DNA from: Blastobasis lacticolella
Taxonomy: Eukaryota; Arthropoda; Insecta; Lepidoptera; Blastobasidae
Length of the DNA: 64,000 nt
Assembly (NCBI GenBank): GCA_905147135.1
Contig: LR990064.1
Span: 14,278,001-14,342,000 of the forward strand
Direction: 5' to 3'
Below the pieces are notes generated by a model, which searched no databases, was not told the DNA's origin, and worked only from the letters and a program-made list of their open reading frames with translations. Within the stretch, counting starts at the first letter, position 1, and the number at the start of each line of letters is the position of its first letter. A program made the translations under genes and the position numbers. Shown here one piece after another: positions 30,605 to 40,955 of the stretch.

Positions 30605-30644
30605 ATGCCTGTACAGGAAGCCCCGCTCTTCCGTAGAATGCAAG
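30605..30644 (+). CDS. Candidate first coding exon of an unknown host gene
   Basis: ATG at 30605 in a favourable context (AAA before ATG) opens the frame MPVQEAPLFRRMQ, which ends one base into a codon exactly at the strong donor GGTAAGTAT (GT at 30645). An in-frame stop lies upstream at 30551, so the frame truly begins here. No repeat family covers this stretch. The protein is not recognisable from 13 residues. Its splice phase (one base carried over) is compatible with the exon-like block at 42803, which begins with two bases completing a codon. That pairing is only a one-in-three coincidence test. A chance ATG with a donor-like site is a real alternative. Confidence 0.35.
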
Positions 30645-30819
30645 GTAAGTATAAAATAATAAAGGTATATAGGTAACAAATCAAGAAGTAAGTAATTCCG
30701 TTTTTTAACTATTGCCTAACTAGTGGATGTGATTGTATTTGCATGTGTGTCTGTGTGTGTGTTCTGTGAGTAAATGTGTGAATGATTAGCTGTTTGCTCT
30801 ATGTGTCTCTGAACCGGTA

Positions 30820-30868
30820 GTGACAAGTGCGAGTGACGAACAAGTACTTGTCACTTGCACTTCTCACT
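30820..30868. repeat. Inverted repeat in the candidate first intron
   Basis: GTGACAAGTGCGAGTGAC pairs with the following ACTTGTCACTTGCACTTCTCAC to give a local hairpin. Its right arm (30848-30868) is also a perfect 21-nt complement of 30471-30491 in the candidate 5' UTR. Confidence 0.6.
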
Positions 30869-31026
30869 TGCACTGCCTGCATGCCTATTCGATCTTATCC
30901 GCGATGTCTCTTTCACAAAGGCTGCCCTATGTACTAGTTACGCACTCAATCAAGTCGCGTAACGGCACACATCTATTGCAGCATTTTGTTCAACATTGAG
31001 TTCGCGAACGTGCTTCGTCAGTGTCT

Positions 31027-31083
31027 TGATAATGTCCCGGTTGTTAACTCGCGCACGAGGGCCGGCGGTCCGCCTTGACCGGA
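31027..31083 (-). repeat. SINE-B fragment
   Basis: ATAATGTCCCGGTTGTTAAC, GCGCACGAGGGCC and GGTCCGCCTTGACC. Only the 3' ~55 bp. Confidence 0.5.
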
Positions 31084-31140
31084 GTCGCAGCCATAAAGCA
31101 TCATAGGCCTAATTATCCTTAAGTTTTATGGGGATTTTAG

Positions 31141-31238
31141 TGTCAAAGACGACCGCCGCGCCGTGAGCTCAGCTGCAGAGATTCGGCAGATTTGACATCG
31201 ACGCCGATATCGCCGGACTCGTGCAGCATGGATCAGAG
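31141..31238 (+). other. Exon-like block, unproven
   Basis: Preceded by ATGGGGATTTTAG (acceptor-like) and followed by CAGAG|GTATTTGG (donor-like). The frame starting at 31141 is open (CQRRPPRRELSCRDSADLTS and on to CSMDQ), with coding-like GC content in an AT-rich setting. Its phase does not fit directly after the exon at 30605-30644. It may be a first coding exon starting at ATGGATCAG (31228), an exon of an unrelated transcript, or chance. Confidence 0.25.
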
Positions 31239-31265
31239 GTATTTGGATTTATCTGTTCTATTGAA

Positions 31266-33365
31266 TTTTTAATTATAAAAAGGCTAATTACGATAACATT
31301 CAAAGTGATTTAGGCGCCATCGATTGGCAACGCACTCTTAATAACGTGCCGCTGGATGAAGCCGTGCTTTTTCTAAACACCTCATTGAAAACTGTTATTG
31401 ATAAGCATGTCCCCCACTTCTATAGCACCCCGGATGGATATCCAGTTTGGTACTCTAGAGCGTTAATCCAGGTCATTAAAGAAAAACACAAATACCACTC
31501 ACTCTGGAAGAGAACTGGAAATAGTTGCGACCGCGAAACATTCTCTTTATTACGATCACGACACAAAAAGTTACAGCGTCAGTGCTGGAGTAGGTATACA
31601 CTACAATGCAGCAAGTCTATTGCCAAAAATCCGAAAACGTTCTGGAATTATACGAAGAGCCTGCGGCGTAATCGTGGCCTTCCGGCTGTAATTAATTATG
31701 GCAATCGCACTGGTGCTGACGGTCCAGAGATATGTGACGTTTTTCTGGAATATTTTCTATCCGTTTACACAATCACTCCCACAAATTTCACTCCTCCATC
31801 CGTAAACACACACGTTAATCCGCTGGGTTATGTGAGCTCTCTGACGATTACGATTGACATGGTTGAAAAATATCTTCTCAAATTAAATATTAATAAGGGT
31901 GCGGGTAGTGACGGTTTTCCGCCTATTTTCATCCGCAACTGCGCTCGTTGTTTGGCGTCACCTTTGGCTATTTTGTTTCAAAGATCGCTTGCGGAGGGCT
32001 TTTTTCCAACTGCGTGGAAACAGGCTTTTATAGTACCGATACATAAAAGTGGATCGAAGGTGCTTGCCGAACAATACCGCCCAGTTTCTATACTAAATAT
32101 CTTTAGTAAAACTTTTGAGAAGATAGTATATGACCAAGTCTATCCGATAGTCGAGCGTAGTATTCCACCCACTCAACACGGCTTTATGCGCAAGCGTTCT
32201 ACTGTAACTAACCTGGCGGGATTCGTGGACTCTATTGCCAGCTTTATGGATGAGGGCCATCAGGTGGATGTCGTGTACACCGACTACTCTAAATGTTTTG
32301 ACCGATTGAACCATAGCACTATTTTATATAAACTGGAGCAGGTCGGTGTACACGGTGATCTTCTTCGTTGGTTCGAGTCATACCTTCGGAACAGGAGCCA
32401 GGCTGTTCGAGTAGGGTGTTATCACTCACATTTTGCGCCCATCCCTTCCGGGGTACCTCAGGGCTCCCATCTGGGTCCTCTTCTTTTTAATATTTGTTTA
32501 TTTGATTATGTGTCTTGTTTTCGATATGCGTATTTCCTCATGTATGCTGACGACACTAAGATCTATATGCCGATAAAATTTACGACAGACTGCTGCAGAT
32601 TGCAGGAAGATCTGGACAGGGTGACGGCATATTGTGAGCAGAACAGTCTGGATCTAAACGTAAAAAAATGCTTGACAATCACCTTTACGAGAAAAAGAAA
32701 CGTTATACCCACTTCATATAGGCTCAACAATATCAAAATTGAACGCACTGAGCAGGTTAAAGATCTCGGCATAATTCTAGATTCAAAGTTAACTTTCTTT
32801 GCCCACTATGAATCGATTGTCGCGAAAGCGATAAGAATGTTGGGCTTCATTTTCAGGGCAGTCAAGTCTCTGAACTCAGCGCCTGCTTTTAAAATACTTT
32901 ATTTTGCATACGTCAGGAGTGTATTGGAGTATGCATCCCCTGTATGGTCACCGATCTACGCTATCCACCGTGTTAGACTAGAGTCCATACAGAAATCGTT
33001 CGTTAACAAACTTAACATCATATCGCACACGATAACCACGGATTATACAGCTGGTCTAAGTTCGCACAAAATCTGTTCATTGAATGACAGGCGCCTGGTG
33101 GCGGACTTGAGACTCCTATATGACATCATTCATAGCGGAGTTGATAGTCCACAACGATTGTCACGGGTTTTGCTGTGCGCGCCGCGGCGGCCGCTGGCCG
33201 CGGCTACTCGACCACCGTCGTGCGCGCAGCAGTTATGCCTTAGGTTCTCCTATCAATAGGGCCATAGATCTATATGAGAAGCACGTCTCCGGTACTCTCG
33301 ATATTTTCCATCTCAGTCGTGTGCAATTTTCGAATGGTGTTCTTCAGTTTTTCCAGTCGCAGTGA
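31266..33365 (+). pseudogene. LINE ORF2 with reverse transcriptase, 5'-truncated and frameshifted
   Basis: The readable frame runs from 31266 to a stop at 33259. Before the 637 residues counted here from GTG at 31346, it reads YKKANYDNIQSDLGAIDW, the usual linker between endonuclease and RT in Jockey/CR1-group elements. RT spans about residues 185-455. Motif A is VVYTDYSKCFDRLNH (Asp 313), motif B GVPQGSHLGPLLFNI (about 369-383) and motif C MYADDTKIYM (YADD at 400-403), so all catalytic aspartates are intact. WSPIYAIHRVRLESIQKSFV follows, as in these LINEs. The endonuclease and ORF1 are absent. The expected C-terminus (GSPINRAIDLYEKHVSGTLD to FFQSQ, stop at 33365) is in another frame, so a frameshift lies in the GC-rich stretch around 33170-33230. 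Inactive copy. Confidence 0.9.
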
Positions 33366-33661
33366 AGGATCTTACACACAAACAAACGCACACTCACACA
33401 CACATACACACACATATGCACGAACACACACACAGAGTCAGTGGGAGAAAGACAAATATTTGGGCGCATGTATCTACCTATGTATATGAAAGCTTTTTCT
33501 TTTGTATTTTGTCATTAGGTTATCATACTGCTAGATGGTTTGATATTCAAAATTTTAAACCGCAGTTTTGTTATTGGCATTGCAACTTTGAATTCTACGA
33601 TTATAACTAAATTTTATTGCTGTAAAACTGTTTGGAAATAAATAAATAAATAAATAAATAA
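33366..33661 (+). mobile_element. 3' UTR and (AAAT)n tail of the LINE
   Basis: Continuous with the ORF2 remnant: CA-rich microsatellite-like sequence (33372-33440), then about 190 bp of AT-rich sequence and (AAAT)n at 33636-33661. I could not find a convincing target-site duplication at 31.2 kb. Confidence 0.75.
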
Positions 33662-34114
33662 ATTGACAGCTTCGTTCCTTATACAGGTTTCGAGATCCAC
33701 GCTGCAGCTTCATCGCTTACCACCATCATCATCATCACTTACCACCATGGCGGCCAAATGCCCGGTTGTTATAAAAAAAAGCATCGAATATCAAGTAAAA
33801 TCCATACCATACCTGTCAACAGCTCGCCCAGTAATCGAATCCCGGCCCGCCGCGCGGCTGCACTCAGCCACTCGCTACACTATTGTTATTGTGTTAAGGA
33901 TGCAATTTGGAAGCACGCTGTGTGGTGCTATTGTGAATAGCTCGCTCTTTCGCCTTCATTTCGTTTTAACCTACACAAGAGAGGGGTTATAACTTCGACG
34001 TGTGTATCTTTGTTTCTGTGTAGCTGTGTGTAGCCACTGAATAACACTTTTGCACAGAGGATCACCAAGACCCCCAAGAAGTGAACAGAGATAGTCCGGA
34101 AAACGTTTCCCAGA
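33662..34114. other. Unassigned sequence
   Basis: Contains CACCATCATCATCATCAC and near 33970-34030 words of Repeat-V (GAGGGGTTATAACTTCGACG). No gene. Confidence 0.25.
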
Positions 34115-34210
34115 AAATATTATTATTATTAATCATTTATTTCAGACCAATTTAAATATAAATTTTAACATATTATATTGTGTTACTAAAATTACATTTA
34201 AATATTCCTT
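34115..34210 (-). repeat. LINE tail fragment
   Basis: ATTATTATTATTAATCATTT, then ATTTCAGACCAATTTAAAT. AT-rich, complement of a trinucleotide-tailed LINE end. Confidence 0.35.
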
Positions 34211-35503
34211 TTAGTTTTAGAAAAGCCTGTCATCTACCAGGTGGCCGGTGGTCACTTGTTTACAAAATTAGCTTGGCTGTTCACAAAATTAAAGAAACAT
34301 TCACGTGGGAAAAAAATATCTGACAATCAAGTGGTGATATCCATCTGTGCGAGAATGTTTATCAATGGTTGGACCAAATTTAATCCTGAAGTTATAATGT
34401 TACAAGATAGAAAAAAAGTATGTAGCTTCATTGGAAGTGGATCAGGGGTGAAGCATAGGGATACCCCCGCGCAATAACATCAGACCTTAAAATAAGATAA
34501 CTATCTCATGTGACCTTGTCAATTAGGTTATTGATCTATCCATCATTTGATGATCATTTTATGATACATCTCAAACCGTACACGAAAACCAAATGAAAAC
34601 GACTAATATAGGTATAGGTACGCAATTGCACCACAGAATCCTCGCCAGATTCGAGATCTAATTTTTCTGTACAGAATTTTAGAATCAGCTTTAAATTCAT
34701 TTCTTAGGAATGAAGTAAGCAGATGAGAGTAATACTAACATTTATTTACGGAAACATACAATACATGAAATTCGCAATCGAAATATACAATTCAACAACT
34801 GAAGTAAAAACGATTTGCGCAAATATAACATTCACAATCGAAATATTGTAGCAACTGAAATAAAAAAACACAATCGTTAACAGCCCATAACAGTCCACTG
34901 TTGACCTTGGACTTTACCTATTGGATTGGTTTTGCCAGGAGCTGGCAGTGGATTATCCTAAAAACACTCAAATAAATGTAACTGCTAAACCGACTTTAAC
35001 GAAACAATCATCTCAGTTAAACTAAATAAAAGAAAGCGTATAAACTTTTAATACCATCTTTCTTTTTGCCTTTCATCCACGTTCGCAACTATTTTAGTAA
35101 CCAGTTACGAAACAACCGTTTTCTTTCATATTTTCTTAAAGGTTATCAAACTGAAAACTCGATTTTATAAAAGGTATCCTTTGCTACATGTACCTTTCTT
35201 GCTTTTCATTTTCAAACTCAGACGTCAATATATACCTATAGCAATAGGCTTCACCTTTCGATGGTTTCTATCGAGTGTAATACAACATAATAATGTAGTA
35301 TAACAATCGTGCTGTACAACCAACAACAACAGTACAAGACCGGGCATGCCATTGTCTGAAACATAGTAGTATCTCAATTCAGAACGTCCGCAATAGACTA
35401 CAGTCCACAACACATTGAATCATGTCAATAAATACATGTGGACAGTGTTACCTGGGATGTTAGTATGGGCAACTAGCATCCATATTATTCAGAAACCAAA
35501 GAT
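34211..35503. other. Unassigned sequence
   Basis: About 1.3 kb with no supported feature apart from a Retroposon-C-like scrap (CAGCCCATAACAGTCCACTG near 34882). The 78-codon plus frame at 34241 has no recognisable motif. Confidence 0.3.
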
Positions 35504-35560
35504 TATAGATAGATAATAACTTTATTGCACACCAACAACAATAAATAGCTTATGTTTTGC
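35504..35560 (-). repeat. LINE tail fragment
   Basis: ATAGATAGATAATAACTTTATTGCAC. Complement of a (TATC)n-type tailed LINE end, abutting the hAT remnant. Confidence 0.4.
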
Positions 35561-35639
35561 TGTTTTTTTTAAATTATATTGTCGTGAAGGGAATATTAAA
35601 GAAAAAACTAAGTAGTTTATTTTATATTTATTCATGTGT

Positions 35640-36931
35640 CAGAGTCGCTTTTTACAGTTATCGTTAATTTAGTTTTGTTGTACATCGATATGTTCGCTTT
35701 ATTCAACATGTCTTTATTTGGTTCAAACTGAACACATGTTTTAGAGTTCCTTTTAATAGCTTGTTTTGCCAACAAATTTCCGTTAATTGTTTCCGTTATA
35801 AATTTATTTCTTTTTTTGCTTTTATGTCATCGATCATGCTGAATATTCTTTCGCATTCTGCGTTAGAGTGGGGCAATGACATAAAACAAATTTGGGCAGC
35901 TATTGAAAAATTGGTGCACCTTGTGCGTTTTACATTTAATTTACCTGTTACAAAGACACTTAATTAATAGGTAGGTAGATTTAAAGATTTAACGTTATCT
36001 AAAGTAATAGAAATAAAACATTGAAATAACTCATGCCAAAATATATCAGGGGCTAAATCAGGATCTGGGCCTTTGTTAGCTGCTACAATTGTAGGCAATT
36101 TTCGCCACTCATTATCCAGCTTTTGCTGCTTATCTAAAGTAGAAGGTGACATTCATGGAAACAACTGAAATAAGGGTTCCAAGCTTTGTTCTCTGTCTGT
36201 GTTGTAAATGCTTTTTTTTGGACTAATTTTTGAAATGGCAGATAGGATTCTGTCATTTAAATTGTATCGGGTTCATATAGCTACACAAGAGGCAACAATA
36301 AAATTCCTGTAGTCTCTTATCAATGTGTATATGATATCTAAACGTGTTACAATATTTGGTAAGGACAGTTGTTTATTTACCCCCAAACCTAAGTAAATAT
36401 CTTTTACATTAATGTAGTTGTATGTGTTTGTGGGATCGATGTGGAATAGATCAGTGTTTTCTGCATAATTTGCTCTAAAAATTAGCAGTAACAGTTCTTT
36501 ATAGAAAATTGTCATTTTTTCGTGAAGTCTGTGACAATCATAGTTTCACTTTGAAAATATTTATTTAATTTTGTGAATTTAGGTAACATCCAGCCTAAGA
36601 AATAATAATAGGCTTTAACTATGGGATCGTTTAAGCATGCGTGTATATCGCAGCACTCCTTCAGTATCTCTTCCAAGATTTTTCGATCAAGATATAAGCG
36701 CAAAGCGTCCCACTGCTGCAAAATTCTTTCTACCACTGCAGACAGCGACAACCAGCGCGTATGTGCTGGACGCAAGATCTTATGAACATCGAGATTCAAA
36801 AAGTGTTGAAATTCTTTAAATTCGCATTTTCGGCGTTTTGCACTCGATTTAAAATGGTAATAAACGTTTCGAGCCATTTGTTCACAATATGTAGGTAAAG
36901 CTTTACACGCATCGCTTGCACATAAGTGCAA
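35640..36931 (-). pseudogene. hAT transposase remnant, core and C-terminus
   Basis: Four minus-strand segments in order. 36931-36512 encodes CASDACKALPTYCEQMARNV, LRPAHTRWLSLSAVVERIL and WMLPKFTKLNKYFQSE, the catalytic-core and helical region of BED-finger hAT transposases. 36515-36273 follows after a frameshift (FYKELLLLIFRANYAE). 36152-35964 encodes QQKLDNEWRKLP and FWHELFQ. About 35890-35810 encodes LPHSNAECERIFSMIDDIKA, the hAT C-terminal dimerisation motif. Several frameshifts and stops separate them, so the gene is dead. The matching N-terminus lies 2 kb away at 38941-39222. Confidence 0.85.
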
Positions 36932-36939
36932 ATAATAGC

Positions 36940-37200
36940 ATATACATTTGTGACTATTATTTCAGGACACAGTTGTCAGAACCGGCTTGAAAATGGATTG
37001 ATCGATGTACAACACAAACGCAATTCTACCTATTCGCGATTCTACACAATATGGATTCCGCACAACTGACATTCAACACATTATTTATTCCACGCAGTCT
37101 TCAATTATACACAAACGTGTTTCTTCCTGTTCGCGATTCTACACAATATTAATTCCACACAACTGCAGCCATTCAACAGATTCGCTATACCACATATTCG
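36940..37200. repeat. 97-bp direct tandem pair
   Basis: Two successive copies starting at 37029 and 37126 share TTCGCGATTCTACACAATAT, ATTCC(A/G)CACAACTG and CATTCAACA. They are the first part of a satellite-like block that splits the hAT transposase. Confidence 0.55.
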
Positions 37201-37252
37201 TTACATATTTTAAATTATCTCATCCCAGGAGCCCAGGACTGGCTGACTTAAA

Positions 37253-37388
37253 CCTGGACCTAAGTTTAGTGGAACCAGTAAAGGTTGACCAAGATCAACC
37301 CTATTTAACAAATCTGGTCCAATGGTTTGTTGGTTGACTGGGGTTGACCTTGGTCAACCTTTACTATATCGACTAAACTTAGGTCCTG
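37253..37388. repeat. 49-bp inverted repeat
   Basis: The left arm 37253-37301 (CCTGGACCTAAGTTTAGTGG to AAGGTTGACCAAGATCAACC) is complementary to 37340-37388 (GGGGTTGACCTTGGTCAACC to GACTAAACTTAGGTCCTGG), with a 38-bp loop. The right arm is also the start of the direct array that follows. Confidence 0.7.
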
Positions 37389-37880
37389 GTCTAGTTGTAA
37401 GCTTGGGTATACAACTAGTCTCAGGGTGCCCAGCGATGACCAGGTTGGTTGACCAGACTTGACCTTGGTCAAAATTTAATAGGTCCACTAAACTCAGGCC
37501 CTCGTCTAGTTCTAAGCTTGGGTTACAATACAACCAGTCTCAGGGTGCCCAGAGTTGAACAGGTTGGTTGACAAGAGTTGACCTTGGTCAACCTTTACTA
37601 GATCCACTAAAGTTAAGCCCTGGTCAAGTTCTACGCTTAGTTTTTTTTTTATGTCATACGGTAGGCAAACAGGCAAGCGGGCCACCTGATGGAAAATGGT
37701 CACCACTGCCTATTAAGATAGAGATAGATAGTACCTATAGATAAGAGATACCCCACTATGCCCTACCTCTCTCAACTTGACTTACAATACAACCATTCTC
37801 AGGGTGCCCAGCGTTGACGAATGTGTGAATGGCAGTCCAGGGTCCTCAGCGTTGACCACGTTAAAATGGTCCACTTATTA
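37368..37880. repeat. 115-119 bp satellite-like array, interrupted
   Basis: Units start at 37368, 37483 and 37602 (TCCACTAAAC-like, then AGTCTCAGGGTGCCCAG, then GTTGACCTTGGTCAA), giving periods of 115 and 119. The third unit is interrupted by Repeat-E at 37641-37773 and resumes with TTACAATACAACCATTCTC and GGGTGCCCAGCGTTGAC. Confidence 0.7.
37641..37773 (-). mobile_element. Repeat-E, internally deleted
   Basis: A T run, TGTCATACGGTAGGCAAACA, GGTCACCACTGCCTATTAAG, a jump over most of the body, then GATACCCCACTATGCCCTAC. Confidence 0.6.
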
Positions 37881-38119
37881 TGAATTGCTAATATGTCAAA
37901 TAGCAGAATCCTTAGAAGGTACTGAATGAGCAACATATTTGTATTTTACTAGGTTTTACACTTGATTACAGTTTTCATTTAGATTTATTTATTAGCATTG
38001 TATAGAATCAAAATAGGATAAAAGCGCGGGAATCTTCGGCGACGGCGAGAGTGCTTTTCCTTATTGAAAATTTTGAAATATTTTCTTTGTGAATTTTGTG
38101 ATAGTGGAATCTTGTAAAT
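37881..38119. other. Unassigned AT-rich sequence
   Basis: No feature recognised. Confidence 0.2.
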
Positions 38120-38286
38120 CATCATCACAGCCCACAACAATCCACTGCAGGACTCCGGGCCTCTCCCCCAAAAGGGGAGGTCATTGCCATAATCTCCACG
38201 CTTGGCAGGCAGGTTAGAGATCGCAGTGCAGTTGATGTAAATCTACCCAGAAAGATGCTGCTGCCCATCTTTCGGATTTGCCCATC
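38120..38286 (-). mobile_element. Retroposon-C, truncated
   Basis: CATCATCACAGCCCACAACA, CTCTCCCCCAAAAGGGGAGG, CATAATCTCCACGCTTGGCA. 3' part only in minus orientation. Confidence 0.65.
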
Positions 38287-38940
38287 TTGTAAATACATTT
38301 AGTGAATTTCTAAAGTGTGTTTATTTGTTTGTAGATAGTTTTACCTCAAATTCAGTTCTTTCGTTTAAAATAACGTACTCATCGTTCCCGCTACATTTAA
38401 TTTTATGTTTGACATTCATTTTATAGTGTTGCCAGTTATTATAATTAAGTGTACTTAATTGAGTTAAGCGTATAAGCCTCGCCATCCAGCGGGGCAACGC
38501 GGCCAGCCTTCTGGGGACATTTCCGCATTCAGGGGACTTGGGGCAAATTTTTTACCTATTAAAGTAATTTTAAGGTTCTTATTTATAGGTAGTTTTAGTA
38601 TGTAATTTTATATTGTTTGTGTATTATAATTGAGTTTAATTATATTTGAGGTTAATTTTTTTTTTGCATTTCAATGTTTATTTAACTTTTATTTTTAGTT
38701 GCATTTCATTAGAAAATGATAGAGTTGATAAATGAAAGAGGCCAGTAATTTATTTTCAGTGATTTAGTATTTATTAACACGAAAAATGTTAACGGAAAAG
38801 AAAACCGTAAAAACCGGTATACCATTTTTTATGTGGCAATATCGGAGCCAAATATGATTCGCTTAATGAAATGAATTGAATATTATTCATATAGAATAAG
38901 CAGCCATTTTACGAAATTTAGAGGAACTGCTTATGTTCTG
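38287..38940. other. Unassigned AT-rich sequence
   Basis: Lies between the satellite-like block and the hAT N-terminus. It may include non-coding or decayed parts of the transposon. Confidence 0.25.
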
Positions 38941-39222
38941 CTAGAATTCACCAAATGAATCATATTTTTGACGTTTCATCCAAAGTGGCCATTTTAAATC
39001 TCCTGTTGTTATTGATATTTCACATAAACGACACTTAGCTTTATAAATATCATCTGCGTCAGGTGCTAACCAATTTGAAAAGTCTTTATGATTCAACCAT
39101 TCATCACGAAACTTCTGCTTATAATCTCTTTTATTTGCTTTTGTAACTTCCTTTTTGTTTCTTTTTGGAGTTGATGAGGAAACAGCATCCGTGGTATCGT
39201 CAGTTTTACTATCCGTATCCAT
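38941..39222 (-). pseudogene. hAT transposase N-terminus (BED-like finger start)
   Basis: A 93-codon frame: an acidic/basic leader MDTDSKTDDTTDAVSSS, then YKQKFRDEWLNHKDFSNWLA and KAKCRLCEISITTGDL. The W-L...K-C-x-L-C arrangement is the first half of the BED-type zinc finger that precedes the core in this hAT group. The second half (His residues) is lost to a frameshift or deletion at 38960-38990. Same strand and correct order relative to 36931-35640, so both parts derive from one element. Confidence 0.7.
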
Positions 39223-39349
39223 GATGATTTGTAATCGAAACGAAAGATTAACTCAAAAACAAAGAGGTTACTTATTGGCCTACAAAAATATACACACCAA
39301 ATTACACGTACTTGTGTCTCGACGACCTTGCTCGCTCGTGTGTCAGCCT

Positions 39350-39740
39350 AAGTACGCGTACTTTAAAACCGACGAGTAAGTTCGCCAGCGATCCAACATA
39401 TTTGATTTTTGCTCGTAGCTCGCGGCTCGCGGCTTCGGCTCGCTCGCTTGTCAGCGCCGCGAGCCGCGTGCCGCCATTTTTTTTGTGATGTGTCTCGTGC
39501 AGTTTAGTTTTGTGCATAAAATTTGTTTAAGTTTAATTAACTTTATGCTTTTCTGTTGCGAAAGTAACTGATTTTCGAAGCAATTGACTCGAATGATTTA
39601 CGGAATTCACAGAAAAACGTGCTGAGTAAGTTCGTGAACTTAAAAACCGCGTACTTTAAGTCCGTACGCCTATCACCAACGTCGAGCCGAGTAAGCTCGC
39701 GAACTTAAAACCGCGTATTTTAAGTTCATACGTGTCACGT
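39350..39740. repeat. Repeated GAGTAAG...GAACTTAAAA motif upstream of the hAT ORF
   Basis: Two copies, 39624-39667 and 39689-39733, share GAGTAAG(T/C)TCG(T/C)GAACTTAAAA and CCGCGTA(C/T)TTTAAGT. A related degenerate piece is at 39355-39390. TTCGTGAA and CTCGCGAAC are near-palindromic. This could be subterminal transposase-binding sequence of the hAT element. Confidence 0.55.
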
Positions 39741-40278
39741 ATATAGTATTTCCCAACATATACAATACAACCGCAGGTGTGTTGTCACTGTAAGGTCTAA
39801 GATAAAATGCCTGTAATTGTGCAGGCTAGCTTATCCTTCAAACCGGAACACAACAACGTAAACATTGTTGTTTAGCGTCAAACACATGTAAGGTTGGGTG
39901 AAACTTGTCAGACGCAAGATGTATTCTTACTTTCGGGACTCATATAGAAAGTTTATTACAGCGTTAATTAAAATATAGCGGCCTAATGGTTGTGATGTTG
40001 GCAGAAGCAACTTCGCGCTAACATTCGATGTACGTAACTCGTTATTTAGTTAGCTGGGCAAGGAGATTTAGCTGTTAGTGGAGCTCGTAATAATGCAAGA
40101 CGATTTATGATATAAGACGATACTCCTATGAACGATATTCGAAACAATGGGTCTGTCCGATGGCATTTGATAAATATCAGTTAAAAAGGAACATTCAGTG
40201 AAATTGAGAACCTCCTCCTTTTTTAATTTAAGTCGGTTAAAAATGAATATCGTTATCGCGATACATTTGATTTTGTAA
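39741..40278. other. Unassigned, with a Repeat-G piece
   Basis: 39770-39900 contains CGCAGGTGTGTTGTCACTG and CCTTCAAACCGGAACACAAC (Repeat-G 3' part). The rest is unassigned. Confidence 0.3.
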
Positions 40279-40525
40279 AGCGTCGGTTGTCCATAAGCTA
40301 GAGGTATCGAGTTCGATTCTCAGTGCCGCTATCTACCAAAGGCTTCTCTGATTTGTGTAGTTGTATACTAGCCAATGCTCTTACGGTGAGGGAACCTGCA
40401 CATTCAGGCGACTGAATGTGTAATCACGATCGAATTTGATCGGGTTCCCCTGTTAACAGGGTCACGGAGGCAAGATTCCAGTCGCTCTACTGTAAGAGCA
40501 CAACCAGAATATTGACGCCAAGATA
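40279..40525 (+). mobile_element. SINE-B, internally deleted
   Basis: GCGTCGGTTGTCCATAAG, GAGTTCGATTCTCAGTGCCG (B box), GCTCTTACGGTGAGGGAACC, CATTCAGGCGACTGAATGTG, GACGCCAAGATAGAT. Part of the 3' body is deleted. Confidence 0.65.
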
Positions 40526-40861
40526 GATTATGTTATAAAAAAGAGGCTAGAAAGGTGTAATATTTAATAAATATTTAATATTTTAATGCAAGTACGCCGA
40601 TCCCACTTTTTACAAATAAAAAAGGTATAAAGTCCCGACCCATTAGCTCCATAAAACGTCGTACACGAGATGTGAACTTAATAATCAATATGTTATTCGT
40701 GGAAGATATACAAAAGAGTCTTATCTCGTAGTAAATATAACGGGTCCATAAGGGACTGCTACGAGTTGTCAAATACCCCTCCGTAACCACTGCTATTTGT
40801 CAAATTTGGTGGCGTTGGTCACCTAATGTTCTTACTTATTATATGATATTTTGTGATTCAT

Positions 40862-40955
40862 ATTAGAGTGCCACAAACTAAACTGATCCGCTGGCCAAAG
40901 TGAAACTAAGTGACATTCTGAATTGTCATGTCAAAGTCAACAACAGCGACCAACA
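40862..40955 (+). repeat. Dispersed repeat, copy 1
   Basis: TTAGAGTGCCACAAACTAAACTGATCCGCTGGCC, AACTAAGTGAC and GAATTGTCATGTCAAAGTCA correspond word for word to 42154-42252 on the same strand. Confidence 0.55.

Noticed and set aside
31200..33680. Target-site duplication for the LINE ending at 33661
   Set aside because: TTGACA-like words occur on both sides but do not align as a convincing exact duplication.
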